From: Candidatus Omnitrophota bacterium
GTDB taxonomy: Bacteria; Omnitrophota; Koll11; Duberdicusellales; 4484-171
Direction: 5' to 3'
Assembly (NCBI GenBank): GCA_030692055.1
Contig: JAUYCY010000139.1
Location: forward strand, 1 to 16,539
Length of the DNA: 16,539 nucleotides
The first letter of the stretch is position 1. Every line of letters begins with the position of its first letter. Shown one piece after another: positions 7,605-14,365 of this stretch. Position numbers and translations under genes: made by a program. The notes below the pieces were generated by a model, which was not told the origin of the DNA, did not search any database, and saw only the letters and a list, made by a program, of their open reading frames with translations.

Positions 7605-8308
7605 TTTATTAAATCCTCTCTTCCAATAAACTTAAGAAACTCAAACACCTCTCCTGTTACCACTCCGCCAGAAACTAGTTTCTGTAAAGTTATGGCTTTT
7701 TGAATATGGTAAAGAAAATTTTCTGCTTTTCCTTTAGAGAAGAAATATCGGCTCAAGTAAAGACGGATGGTTAAGTTCTGAGGAGAAAGCAAAACTGCTT
7801 TCTTAAATTCTTCTTCCGCGCTTTTGGTATCTGATAATTTATCAAATATAGCGCCCAGCCTCTGATGGTAAATGGCATTGGTGGGTTCTCTTAAAATCGC
7901 CCCTGTGAATTCTCTCTTTGCCAGCCCATAAAATCCCATCCTATCGCTTTCGAGTTTAGCATCCAGCATTTTTATATCCAAGGAACTGCTCAGCAGCGTA
8001 TCATCTCCTATCTCTGTAATAATTTGCGCATATTCAAAATAGGGCCTTGAATCATCAGTATTTAAACTGGCAGCTTTTTTTAGCAACTTTAATGCCTGGT
8101 AATAAAAGAGCGTTTTCTCTATAATTATCTGTTTGTCTAAAGAGCGGCTTTTCTCTAAACAACCTAATGCCTGAGCTAAATATCCCTGCGAGGATAAACG
8201 CGAAAATAAAACACATTCGTAAAAGATAAAGAGAAAAATAAATAAACTCATCAAAATTAAGGATTGTTTTTGGCCTAAGTCTTTCTGCCAGTTATTTAAC
8301 AACACCAT
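7601..8308 (-). CDS. Membrane-anchored tetratricopeptide-repeat protein, 235 aa
   Basis: One N-terminal membrane helix (about 16-35) is followed by helical repeats. The clearest TPR-like units are at about 145-175 (AIYHQRLGAIFDKLSD then SAEEEFKKAVLLSPQN) and 180-210, with an earlier degenerate unit around 65-95. Topology suggests a periplasmic TPR domain. Such proteins are often encoded right after O-antigen ligase/polymerase genes and probably scaffold the assembly machinery. The ATG at 8308 has GAGG 7 nt upstream and lies inside the 3' end of the Wzy gene; its own stop overlaps the next start by 4 nt, consistent with translational coupling. The exact partner is unknown. Confidence 0.8.
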   Translation of the reverse strand: MVLLNNWQKDLGQKQSLILMSLFIFLFIFYECVLFSRLSSQGYLAQALGCLEKSRSLDKQIIIEKTLFYYQALKLLKKAASLNTDDSRPYFEYAQIITEIGDDTLLSSSLDIKMLDAKLESDRMGFYGLAKREFTGAILREPTNAIYHQRLGAIFDKLSDTKSAEEEFKKAVLLSPQNLTIRLYLSRYFFSKGKAENFLYHIQKAITLQKLVSGGVVTGEVFEFLKFIGREDLIK

Positions 8309-9629
8309 CGCTAAACCTCGTATAGACTAAACGATAAGCCATGCCCATGAGCACAAAGAATAACAAGGCATTTGCCGGTATGTGCAGATTAAAATCTAAC
8401 AGCGAATATGCTAACATTGCAAATAGGGAAGCCATTGCCCCTAACCCCACAGATACAACATAAGCATTGTGCCTCTTGCGCCATATCTTCAATACCTTCC
8501 TAAAATACAAAATAAAAAACAAAGATACACAGAGAAAGCCAACTGAACCCACCTCGGATAATAACTGAAGATAGTCATTATGGGCATAGGTAAACAAAGT
8601 TTGCGCTGGGGTAGTCTTATACATAGATGAGATGCTGGCAAATGTGCCTAACCCTGTGCCAAAAAGAGAAAAATCCTGCCATATCCTTAAAATATCCCAC
8701 CAGGAATAGCCATGGCCAAAAACAACCAGCGTCCCATCTTTAAATAGATTAGCGAATCTCTCTAAAACACCTTTAAAATCTATAAAAAAAATAGATAAAA
8801 AAAATACTACAGAAAAACAAACAAGCAAAGTTTTTGTCTTACGCTTTAAACTATGCTTGAAGTTTGACAATGACAACATAAATAACAAAACCAGAATAGA
8901 GACTAAAATGCCGGACCGGGATAAAGACAAAAATAGCGCCAAAACCATAATCCACATACAAAGGCCGTAAATAACCCTTTTAGACCAAGGCAAATCAGTT
9001 AAAAAATATCCTAAGGCCAGAGGTATAATCATATTTATATACCCGCTAAAATTATTGCGGTTAACAAAAGGCCCGAAAGGTGTAAGCGCTGACCCGGATG
9101 CGTCAAACCAATAGACCTTACCCGAATAGGTATATTTCTGAATAATCCCAAATATACTAATCACTACCCCAAAAAAGATAATTGTATTGAGCAGGTAGTC
9201 AAATTGTCTCTTCGTCTCTATCTTATTAATAACGAGGAAAAATATCCCGATGTAGGTTAAAACCTTAAATAATTCTGAAAGGGTGGCATTAGGACAGATG
9301 CTCAAAGTAAAAAATGTTTTTGATGCGCCAACGGGAATCAGATTTTTATATAAATAAGCGGTATTACCGGGAATAATTCTAATTAAATCTATAGGTAACG
9401 GGATTAATTGAAGAACAATGAAACCCAGGAATAATATAATGGGTAAAATTAGGCCTGTTTCTAAAAAAGAGAGGCTTCTCTTATAGGCCATATCTATCAG
9501 CCAGAATAAAATCAGTAAAACTACTACAGTTTCTATTATTGTAATCGGCAGGGCAGTGACGCTTCCATAAAAGAGACAGCTAAAAATGAGCAGGGGCGCA
9601 ACGAGATATGGAAAGATAATGCCAGACAT
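8292..9629 (-). CDS. O-antigen polymerase/ligase family membrane protein (Wzy/WaaL type), 445 aa
   Basis: A polytopic inner-membrane protein with roughly 10-12 hydrophobic helices and the hallmark motifs of the Wzy_C/O-antigen ligase family: GPFVNRNNFSGYI at 186-198, SLSRSG at 235-240, GTGLGTF at 324-330 and AHNDYLQLLSEVG at 349-361, which lie in the large periplasmic loop with the functional Arg and His residues. It would polymerise lipid-linked repeat units or ligate a finished chain to an acceptor. Placement directly after a Wzc homologue favours polymerase, but polymerases and ligases cannot be separated by sequence alone. The 3' end overlaps the TPR gene by 17 nt. Confidence 0.85.
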   Translation of the reverse strand: MSGIIFPYLVAPLLIFSCLFYGSVTALPITIIETVVVLLILFWLIDMAYKRSLSFLETGLILPIILFLGFIVLQLIPLPIDLIRIIPGNTAYLYKNLIPVGASKTFFTLSICPNATLSELFKVLTYIGIFFLVINKIETKRQFDYLLNTIIFFGVVISIFGIIQKYTYSGKVYWFDASGSALTPFGPFVNRNNFSGYINMIIPLALGYFLTDLPWSKRVIYGLCMWIMVLALFLSLSRSGILVSILVLLFMLSLSNFKHSLKRKTKTLLVCFSVVFFLSIFFIDFKGVLERFANLFKDGTLVVFGHGYSWWDILRIWQDFSLFGTGLGTFASISSMYKTTPAQTLFTYAHNDYLQLLSEVGSVGFLCVSLFFILYFRKVLKIWRKRHNAYVVSVGLGAMASLFAMLAYSLLDFNLHIPANALLFFVLMGMAYRLVYTRFSDGVVK

Positions 9630-9637
9630 AATAAATA

Positions 9638-11488
9638 TTAAGCCTTTTTCTCCTTCTCTTGGGCATAATAATAATGATAATAATAGTAAGAGTCTTCTTT
9701 CTTTATATTCACATTGTTCAGGATTACTCCGATAATCCTGGCCTTTGCCTCGTTGAGCCGCTGCCTACAGCTTAAGATAGCTTCAATATTTCTAAAACCA
9801 GCGCGGATAACATAAACCACTCCGTCCGCCATATTGGCTAAGATGGCCGCATCGGTAACTGTAAGCACTGGCGGCGCATCAATGATAATCCTGTCAAATC
9901 TGGTTTTAAGTTCCCCCAAGAGTTGACGGCTCTTAGCAGAACTTAAAAGTTCCGCCGGATTTGGCGGCCGAGGACCAGCAGGTATTAGAAAGAGATTAGG
10001 GATAGGGGTGTGTTTTATGACTATATCTAAAGTCGCTGCTCCGGCGAGGAAACTACTTAAACCGTCTTTACTATCTATGCCCAATGAACTACCGATGCGG
10101 CAGCGACGCATATCCGCCTCTAAAATTAAAACCTTTTCATTGGCATGAGCAAAGATAGTGCCTAAATTTATTGTAACCGTGCTCTTGCCCTCTTGGGGCG
10201 AGGCGCTGGTAATCAGAACTGTCTTAAGAGGCTTGTCTTCCGGCGAAGAGAAGATTATGGAACTACGGATAGAACGATAAGCTTCAGCAATCCGGGAGTT
10301 AGGCATCTTATGAGATAATAAATCAACGTCTTCCATTGTTTTGGCCTCTCGCCTGGCTGAAGGCACATAACCCAAAAAGGGCAGTCTTACATAGGTCTCA
10401 ATATCTTCGGCGGTCTTTACCGTAGAATCAAGGTATTCTAAGATGAAAGCCAAAACCACTCCTAAAAAGAAACCCAACATTATCCCTTTGGATACATCCT
10501 GTTTCCTGTTTGGGCTAAACGGCCCTCCCGGTACCTGCGCTAAATCAATAATGCGGATATTGGTTGTCTCTAATTGTTTAGAGACCTCGGTTTCCTTTAT
10601 TCTTCTGAGCAATGATTCATATAGAGATTTGTCTGACTCTACTTCCCTTTTTAAGGCGTTATACTGTATGGTCTTGGTATTAAGCTCAAGGAGTTTCCTG
10701 GTCTCTTCATCAATACTTTTATTTACTGCCTCCAGTTTTGTGTTTAAATTAATCATTTTGGGATGCTTTGATTTATAGCGCTTGGACAATTCTATAATTT
10801 CATTTTCAATCCTTACCTTGTCCCCTTTTAAGCCCTCCAGGATAGACGCTGTTTGTCTCTCTACATCTGCCAGAGAGATAATCTCATTTTTCTGTATATA
10901 ATTGTTTAAACCCGTCTCGGAATCCTGAAGTTTCTTTTTCAGTTCTGTTAATTGTATCTGCAGCCATCCGGTTGCATACTTACTCGCTTCTACCCTTCTC
11001 TCTACATCATCCTTTATATAGCCTTCTGCTAAGGCATTGGCAAACTTTGCAGCCTTAATAGGATCAGTACTAACATAACCTACGTCTATGAGTTGCGTAC
11101 CGCCCACCATATTAACGCTTACTCCTCCTAAAAAGGCTCCCTCAGGCTCTGGCATTCCCTTAAAGGTATCGTCACCAGTGGCAATAAGATTCTCTGCTAT
11201 CTTTCTTGCTAAACTCCGCGAGGTCATAATGCTAATCTGGCTCTGGAGATATTCTTTATCGACCCAACCGGGAGAAGCATAGACCTGCCGGATGGGCACT
11301 ATATCAGGCATGGTTTTTTCGACAAGAATTCTGGCAGATGCCCGATAAAGAGCAATTTTCTTCAAAGTCTTCATCGTGGCATCGGTAGTGGTGATGGCAA
11401 GGCAAATAAGGATTATCCAGAATCTTCTCTTAACGATAACCAGGTAATCCTTAACCGTTATGTCCCTTAATTGGGAGGAAGGTAACAT
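9638..11488 (-). CDS. wzc: Wzc-like polysaccharide chain-length regulator / bacterial tyrosine autokinase, 616 aa
   Basis: An inner-membrane co-polymerase of Wzy-dependent glycan assembly. The N-terminal Wzz domain has a first hydrophobic stretch at about 22-32 that is short and followed by polar residues (TTTDATMK). The periplasmic part is coiled-coil rich (about 160-310). A proline-rich segment (GGPFSPN, 321-327) precedes the second membrane helix at about 335-352. The cytoplasmic BY-kinase domain has Walker A SASPQEGKST (428-437), Walker A' LILEADMRR (Glu for the first Asp, 454-462) and Walker B IIIDAPP (534-540). The C-terminus carries a cluster of seven tyrosines (601-604, 606-608), the usual autophosphorylation tail that controls oligomerisation and polymer length. 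An AAGGGG Shine-Dalgarno about 7 nt before the ATG supports this start. It is the first gene after the promoter, and the Wzy gene begins 8 nt beyond its stop. Confidence 0.92.
   Translation of the reverse strand: MLPSSQLRDITVKDYLVIVKRRFWIILICLAITTTDATMKTLKKIALYRASARILVEKTMPDIVPIRQVYASPGWVDKEYLQSQISIMTSRSLARKIAENLIATGDDTFKGMPEPEGAFLGGVSVNMVGGTQLIDVGYVSTDPIKAAKFANALAEGYIKDDVERRVEASKYATGWLQIQLTELKKKLQDSETGLNNYIQKNEIISLADVERQTASILEGLKGDKVRIENEIIELSKRYKSKHPKMINLNTKLEAVNKSIDEETRKLLELNTKTIQYNALKREVESDKSLYESLLRRIKETEVSKQLETTNIRIIDLAQVPGGPFSPNRKQDVSKGIMLGFFLGVVLAFILEYLDSTVKTAEDIETYVRLPFLGYVPSARREAKTMEDVDLLSHKMPNSRIAEAYRSIRSSIIFSSPEDKPLKTVLITSASPQEGKSTVTINLGTIFAHANEKVLILEADMRRCRIGSSLGIDSKDGLSSFLAGAATLDIVIKHTPIPNLFLIPAGPRPPNPAELLSSAKSRQLLGELKTRFDRIIIDAPPVLTVTDAAILANMADGVVYVIRAGFRNIEAILSCRQRLNEAKARIIGVILNNVNIKKEDSYYYYHYYYAQEKEKKA
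9665..9688. repeat. Triplet (TAT/ATA) repeat encoding the tyrosine cluster of the Wzc-like kinase
   Basis: Eight consecutive codons on the minus strand read TAC TAT TAT TAT CAT TAT TAT TAT, a near-perfect trinucleotide repeat broken once by His. Changes in copy number would keep the frame and vary the number of phosphorylatable tyrosines. Confidence 0.75.
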
Positions 11489-11521
11489 TCATAACCCCTT
11501 GTTATAAAAGGCATTTCACGT

Positions 11522-11550
11522 ATTTTAGCATATTCTTATGATGTTATCAA
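11522..11550 (-). promoter_or_regulatory. Sigma70-type promoter upstream of the wzc-like gene
   Basis: On the minus strand there is a -35 box TTGATA (11550-11545), a 17-nt spacer and a -10 box TAAAAT (11527-11522), with a TGC just before the -10 giving an extended -10 element. Transcription would begin near 11515, leaving a leader of about 27 nt before the ATG at 11488. The -35 box contains the TGA stop of the upstream exporter gene, so the promoter is embedded at the junction. This is a pattern match only. Confidence 0.6.
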
Positions 11551-13295
11551 TAACAAAATAAATCTGACCCTATCTTCTCCTCTTTTAACTGATGGTTAAG
11601 ATAATTCTGGTATTGAAGATTATTCCTCAAGAGCTCTTCATGTGTGCCCATATCAATCTTATCAGGACTATTTAGGAAAAATACTAAATCTGTTCTTTTT
11701 ATGGCGGAAAAACGATGCGATACAATTATTATTGTAGCATCTCTTAGTGAACCCATCATATTATCGATTATCCTTGCCTCTATCTGGGCATCTACCGAGG
11801 AAAGCGCCTCATCCAAAATCAATATCCTTGGCTTTTTGATAACTGCTCTGGCGATAGCAATACGCTGTTTTTGGCCTTCAGATATTTTACAGGCATTCTC
11901 GCCGATAATTGTATTATACCCCTGCGCAAGTGTATTTATAAAATCATCAATACAGGCGATCTTAGAAGCCTCTGCTATCTCCTTAAAATTAGCACCTGGC
12001 TTGCCATATCTGATATTATTTTCCACTGTGTCATTCCATAAATAAGGCTCTTGTAAAACCACGCCTATCTGCTCAAAGAACGGCCGGGATTTTATCCCCC
12101 AAATATTATGCCCATCGATAAGCATGGAGCCGCTATCCGGCTTGTATAATCTTAAGATTAAGTTTATAATTGTTGTCTTCCCGCAACCTGAAGGGCCAAC
12201 AAGGGCAGTACAAGAACCACCCTCAATACAAAAAGTTAAGTTCTGTAAAATCATCCTATCTTGTCGATAGCCAAAGGTTACATTTCTAAATTCTATACAA
12301 CCTTTAGAAAATATAATTTCTTTGGCGCTTTTATCTTCTATTAATTCGGGTTGACTATTTAATATAAAATCTAATCTTTCGCAGGAAACAAATCCCAAAG
12401 ATATCTGCTGGAAGAACTGCACAAATGAACCCTGTAGTCCTGATAATTGACTAAGATAAATGGTGATGGCGCTTAAACTTCCTAAACTCATCTGACCTTT
12501 TATCAGCTGATAACCACCATAAAAAGTAATCAGGCCTAAAATTAGCCGATTAGCTAAACTATTGGCAAATGAGCCGCTTATTTCTAATCTTGTATTTTTA
12601 AGAGCGAATCTAATCTTTTCTATCAAACTTTTTATATACTGCCTAATCTCGTAATCTTCTTTTCCAAATACCTTGATTAATTGGATGTGGGTTAATATCT
12701 CTTGAAGCTGTTTAAAAATGCCTTGTGATATCTCTATCCATATCTTTAAGCTCTTTTTCCGTTGCTGAGTAAAATAATGAGGCACAAGACACACAAAAGG
12801 CGTAAGCACCAAAGCAAATAAGGCCATCCGCCAATTCAGATATAAAACAATGGCTAAAATAAATAATGCTTTCGGTAATAGAGAAACCGCCTGTGGTAAT
12901 GTATCGCTAATAAAGCGACCAACCTGCTCAATATCATAATTGAGCTTATAAAGATGCTCGCCTGTAGAGCTATCCTGAAAAAAGCCGTAAGGAAGATGTT
13001 CTAATTTTCTAAATAACTTGCGATTTAAATTAAAATTTACCCGCAACCTGATATAATTACTTAAATAATTGGTTATTCCATTGATAATACCGTTGAATAC
13101 AAAAATAGCGCCGCCCACGGCAATCAAAATGATAAATAGTTTCAGGTCTTTATTTCCATAAGCCTTATCAATCATCAGTTTGGTCAAATAAGGATTAACC
13201 AAACCCAAAAACATAGTAGCGCCGCTTAATAACAACACCAGAACTTCCTTCTTCCAAAAAGGAAGTAGATAACGATAAAACTTAAGATATTTCAC
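11547..13295 (-). CDS. ABC exporter, fused membrane and ATPase domains (MsbA/peptide-exporter type), 582 aa
   Basis: Residues 1 to about 310 form the six-helix transmembrane domain, and 330-560 the nucleotide-binding domain: Walker A GPSGCGKTT at 367-375, Q-loop Q415, signature ISEGQKQR at 471-478 (Glu in place of the usual first Gly of LSGGQ), Walker B ILILDEALSS at 491-500, and H-loop H527. The length is normal for a half-transporter that homodimerises in the inner membrane. The GTG start at 13295 overlaps the upstream radical SAM stop and is preceded by a G-rich Shine-Dalgarno stretch (AGGGGGG). Coupling to two radical SAM genes suggests export of a modified glycan, glycolipid or peptide; sequence alone does not separate these. 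The last residues (EKIGSDLFCY) come from sequence that overlaps the -35 box of the next promoter and may be a replaced tail. Confidence 0.9.
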   Translation of the reverse strand: MKYLKFYRYLLPFWKKEVLVLLLSGATMFLGLVNPYLTKLMIDKAYGNKDLKLFIILIAVGGAIFVFNGIINGITNYLSNYIRLRVNFNLNRKLFRKLEHLPYGFFQDSSTGEHLYKLNYDIEQVGRFISDTLPQAVSLLPKALFILAIVLYLNWRMALFALVLTPFVCLVPHYFTQQRKKSLKIWIEISQGIFKQLQEILTHIQLIKVFGKEDYEIRQYIKSLIEKIRFALKNTRLEISGSFANSLANRLILGLITFYGGYQLIKGQMSLGSLSAITIYLSQLSGLQGSFVQFFQQISLGFVSCERLDFILNSQPELIEDKSAKEIIFSKGCIEFRNVTFGYRQDRMILQNLTFCIEGGSCTALVGPSGCGKTTIINLILRLYKPDSGSMLIDGHNIWGIKSRPFFEQIGVVLQEPYLWNDTVENNIRYGKPGANFKEIAEASKIACIDDFINTLAQGYNTIIGENACKISEGQKQRIAIARAVIKKPRILILDEALSSVDAQIEARIIDNMMGSLRDATIIIVSHRFSAIKRTDLVFFLNSPDKIDMGTHEELLRNNLQYQNYLNHQLKEEKIGSDLFCY

Positions 13296-14350
13296 GTCGC
13301 CCCCCTATCCTCCGCTAAATGCGCCAAGTCGCAAAACCAGCCAATTCTTCCTTCCAAATCTCCTGTCTCCAACCCTGCCTTTCCCGGACAGCTATAGCAA
13401 CTATCCCTTATAGAACAACTTTGACATTGGGAATTATCGGTAAAATATCTGGTTTTTACCCAATTTAAAATTTTTTGCTGGGCTGCTTCTATATCTTCTT
13501 TAAGCAGATTTATCTTGGGCTTCCTAATACAACTACAGGGAAATGTATTTCCATAAGGGTCAATATGAATCCCATCTCCGCCTGCGATAGCGCAACGGAA
13601 GATCGCGGTGTGCGGTGTGCGGTGTGCGGTTTGCGGTAATAATTCACAATCGTCAATAGGCACTCTCTTGTTACCATTTAAATGCAAAACTTCCTGGGGA
13701 GAAATTCTTAAATTAGCGGGAGTCAAATCTCCATTTAATCGGCTATGTAGAAAAACGCTCGGCCTAAATTTTAGACCTAAACTTTTAACAAATTTTTTTA
13801 TCTTGGGTATCTCTCTAAAATTATCTCTGGTAACCTGGGTCTTTATTTTTAAAGGTGGGCTTGCTTTTAAAATGAGATTTATTCCTTGCATCGCCTTAAC
13901 AAATGAACCTTTTACCCGGGAAATGTGCTCATATAAATCCTCGCTAGCCGCATTTAAGGTAATCTCGATGACAAAGGGAGGTCTATCTTTTAGATAACTA
14001 AATATTCTTTTATTCATAGAATAGCCATTGGTAAATATAGTGATAATAAAACCTTTATTCTTGGCATAGGCATATAACTCTAAAAAATCTTTCCGTATTA
14101 AAGGGTCTCCTCCGGTAAAACATAACCATATTACACCACGGTCATAAACCTTATCTAAGATAAACTTTACTTCTTTAGTATTCAATTCTCTTTTAACGTA
14201 TTGGGCCCTGTTATAACAATCACTATAGCAGTGTTTACAATGCAGTCCGCAGCCAAAAGTCAATTCAAACTGGCAGACATTGGGCCTTCTATTCTGCCAG
14301 TTCTTTTTGTGGAATTTTAGGCTAAAGGTTTTGTATTTTATTTCCCGCAT
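13292..14350 (-). CDS. Radical SAM/SPASM domain protein, 352 aa, with an in-frame heptamer repeat
   Basis: The [4Fe-4S] ligands C34, C38 and C41 form CxxxCxxC followed by Tyr, with GGDPL at 80-84 as the SAM-binding motif. The C-terminal third has the SPASM cysteine pattern: C253, C272, C274, C309, C312, C318, C321 and C340. SPASM members include PqqE and peptide-maturing enzymes, but also carbohydrate-modifying ones, so the substrate is open. Residues 238-249 (PQTAHRTPHTAI region) are encoded by a tandem 7-bp repeat and look like an insertion between the radical SAM core and the SPASM domain; the frame stays open here. The gene lies 15 nt after the glycosyltransferase/radical SAM fusion and overlaps the ABC exporter start by 4 nt (GTGA), so the three genes probably act together. 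No small precursor-peptide gene is visible in the gaps around it. Confidence 0.88.
   Translation of the reverse strand: MREIKYKTFSLKFHKKNWQNRRPNVCQFELTFGCGLHCKHCYSDCYNRAQYVKRELNTKEVKFILDKVYDRGVIWLCFTGGDPLIRKDFLELYAYAKNKGFIITIFTNGYSMNKRIFSYLKDRPPFVIEITLNAASEDLYEHISRVKGSFVKAMQGINLILKASPPLKIKTQVTRDNFREIPKIKKFVKSLGLKFRPSVFLHSRLNGDLTPANLRISPQEVLHLNGNKRVPIDDCELLPQTAHRTPHTAIFRCAIAGGDGIHIDPYGNTFPCSCIRKPKINLLKEDIEAAQQKILNWVKTRYFTDNSQCQSCSIRDSCYSCPGKAGLETGDLEGRIGWFCDLAHLAEDRGAT
13605..13637. repeat. Heptamer tandem repeat (GCGGTGT, about 4.7 units) inside the radical SAM gene
   Basis: Reading the plus strand, GCGGTGT repeats with period 7 across 33 bp. The central units are identical, with one G-to-T change in the fourth unit and decay at both edges. 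It lies within coding sequence (codons 238-249). Because the unit length is not a multiple of 3, gain or loss of a single unit would shift the frame before the SPASM cysteines. Confidence 0.9.
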
Positions 14351-14365
14351 AACCTTCTTATTTAC

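Noticed and set aside
11644..12045. Plus-strand open frame of 133 codons opposite the exporter ATPase domain
   Set aside because: Antisense shadow of conserved Walker and signature coding sequence; no homology pattern and no ribosome binding site.
13605..13637. CRISPR-like or minisatellite array
   Set aside because: The unit is 7 bp, contiguous and without spacers, so it is a short tandem repeat, not a CRISPR array.
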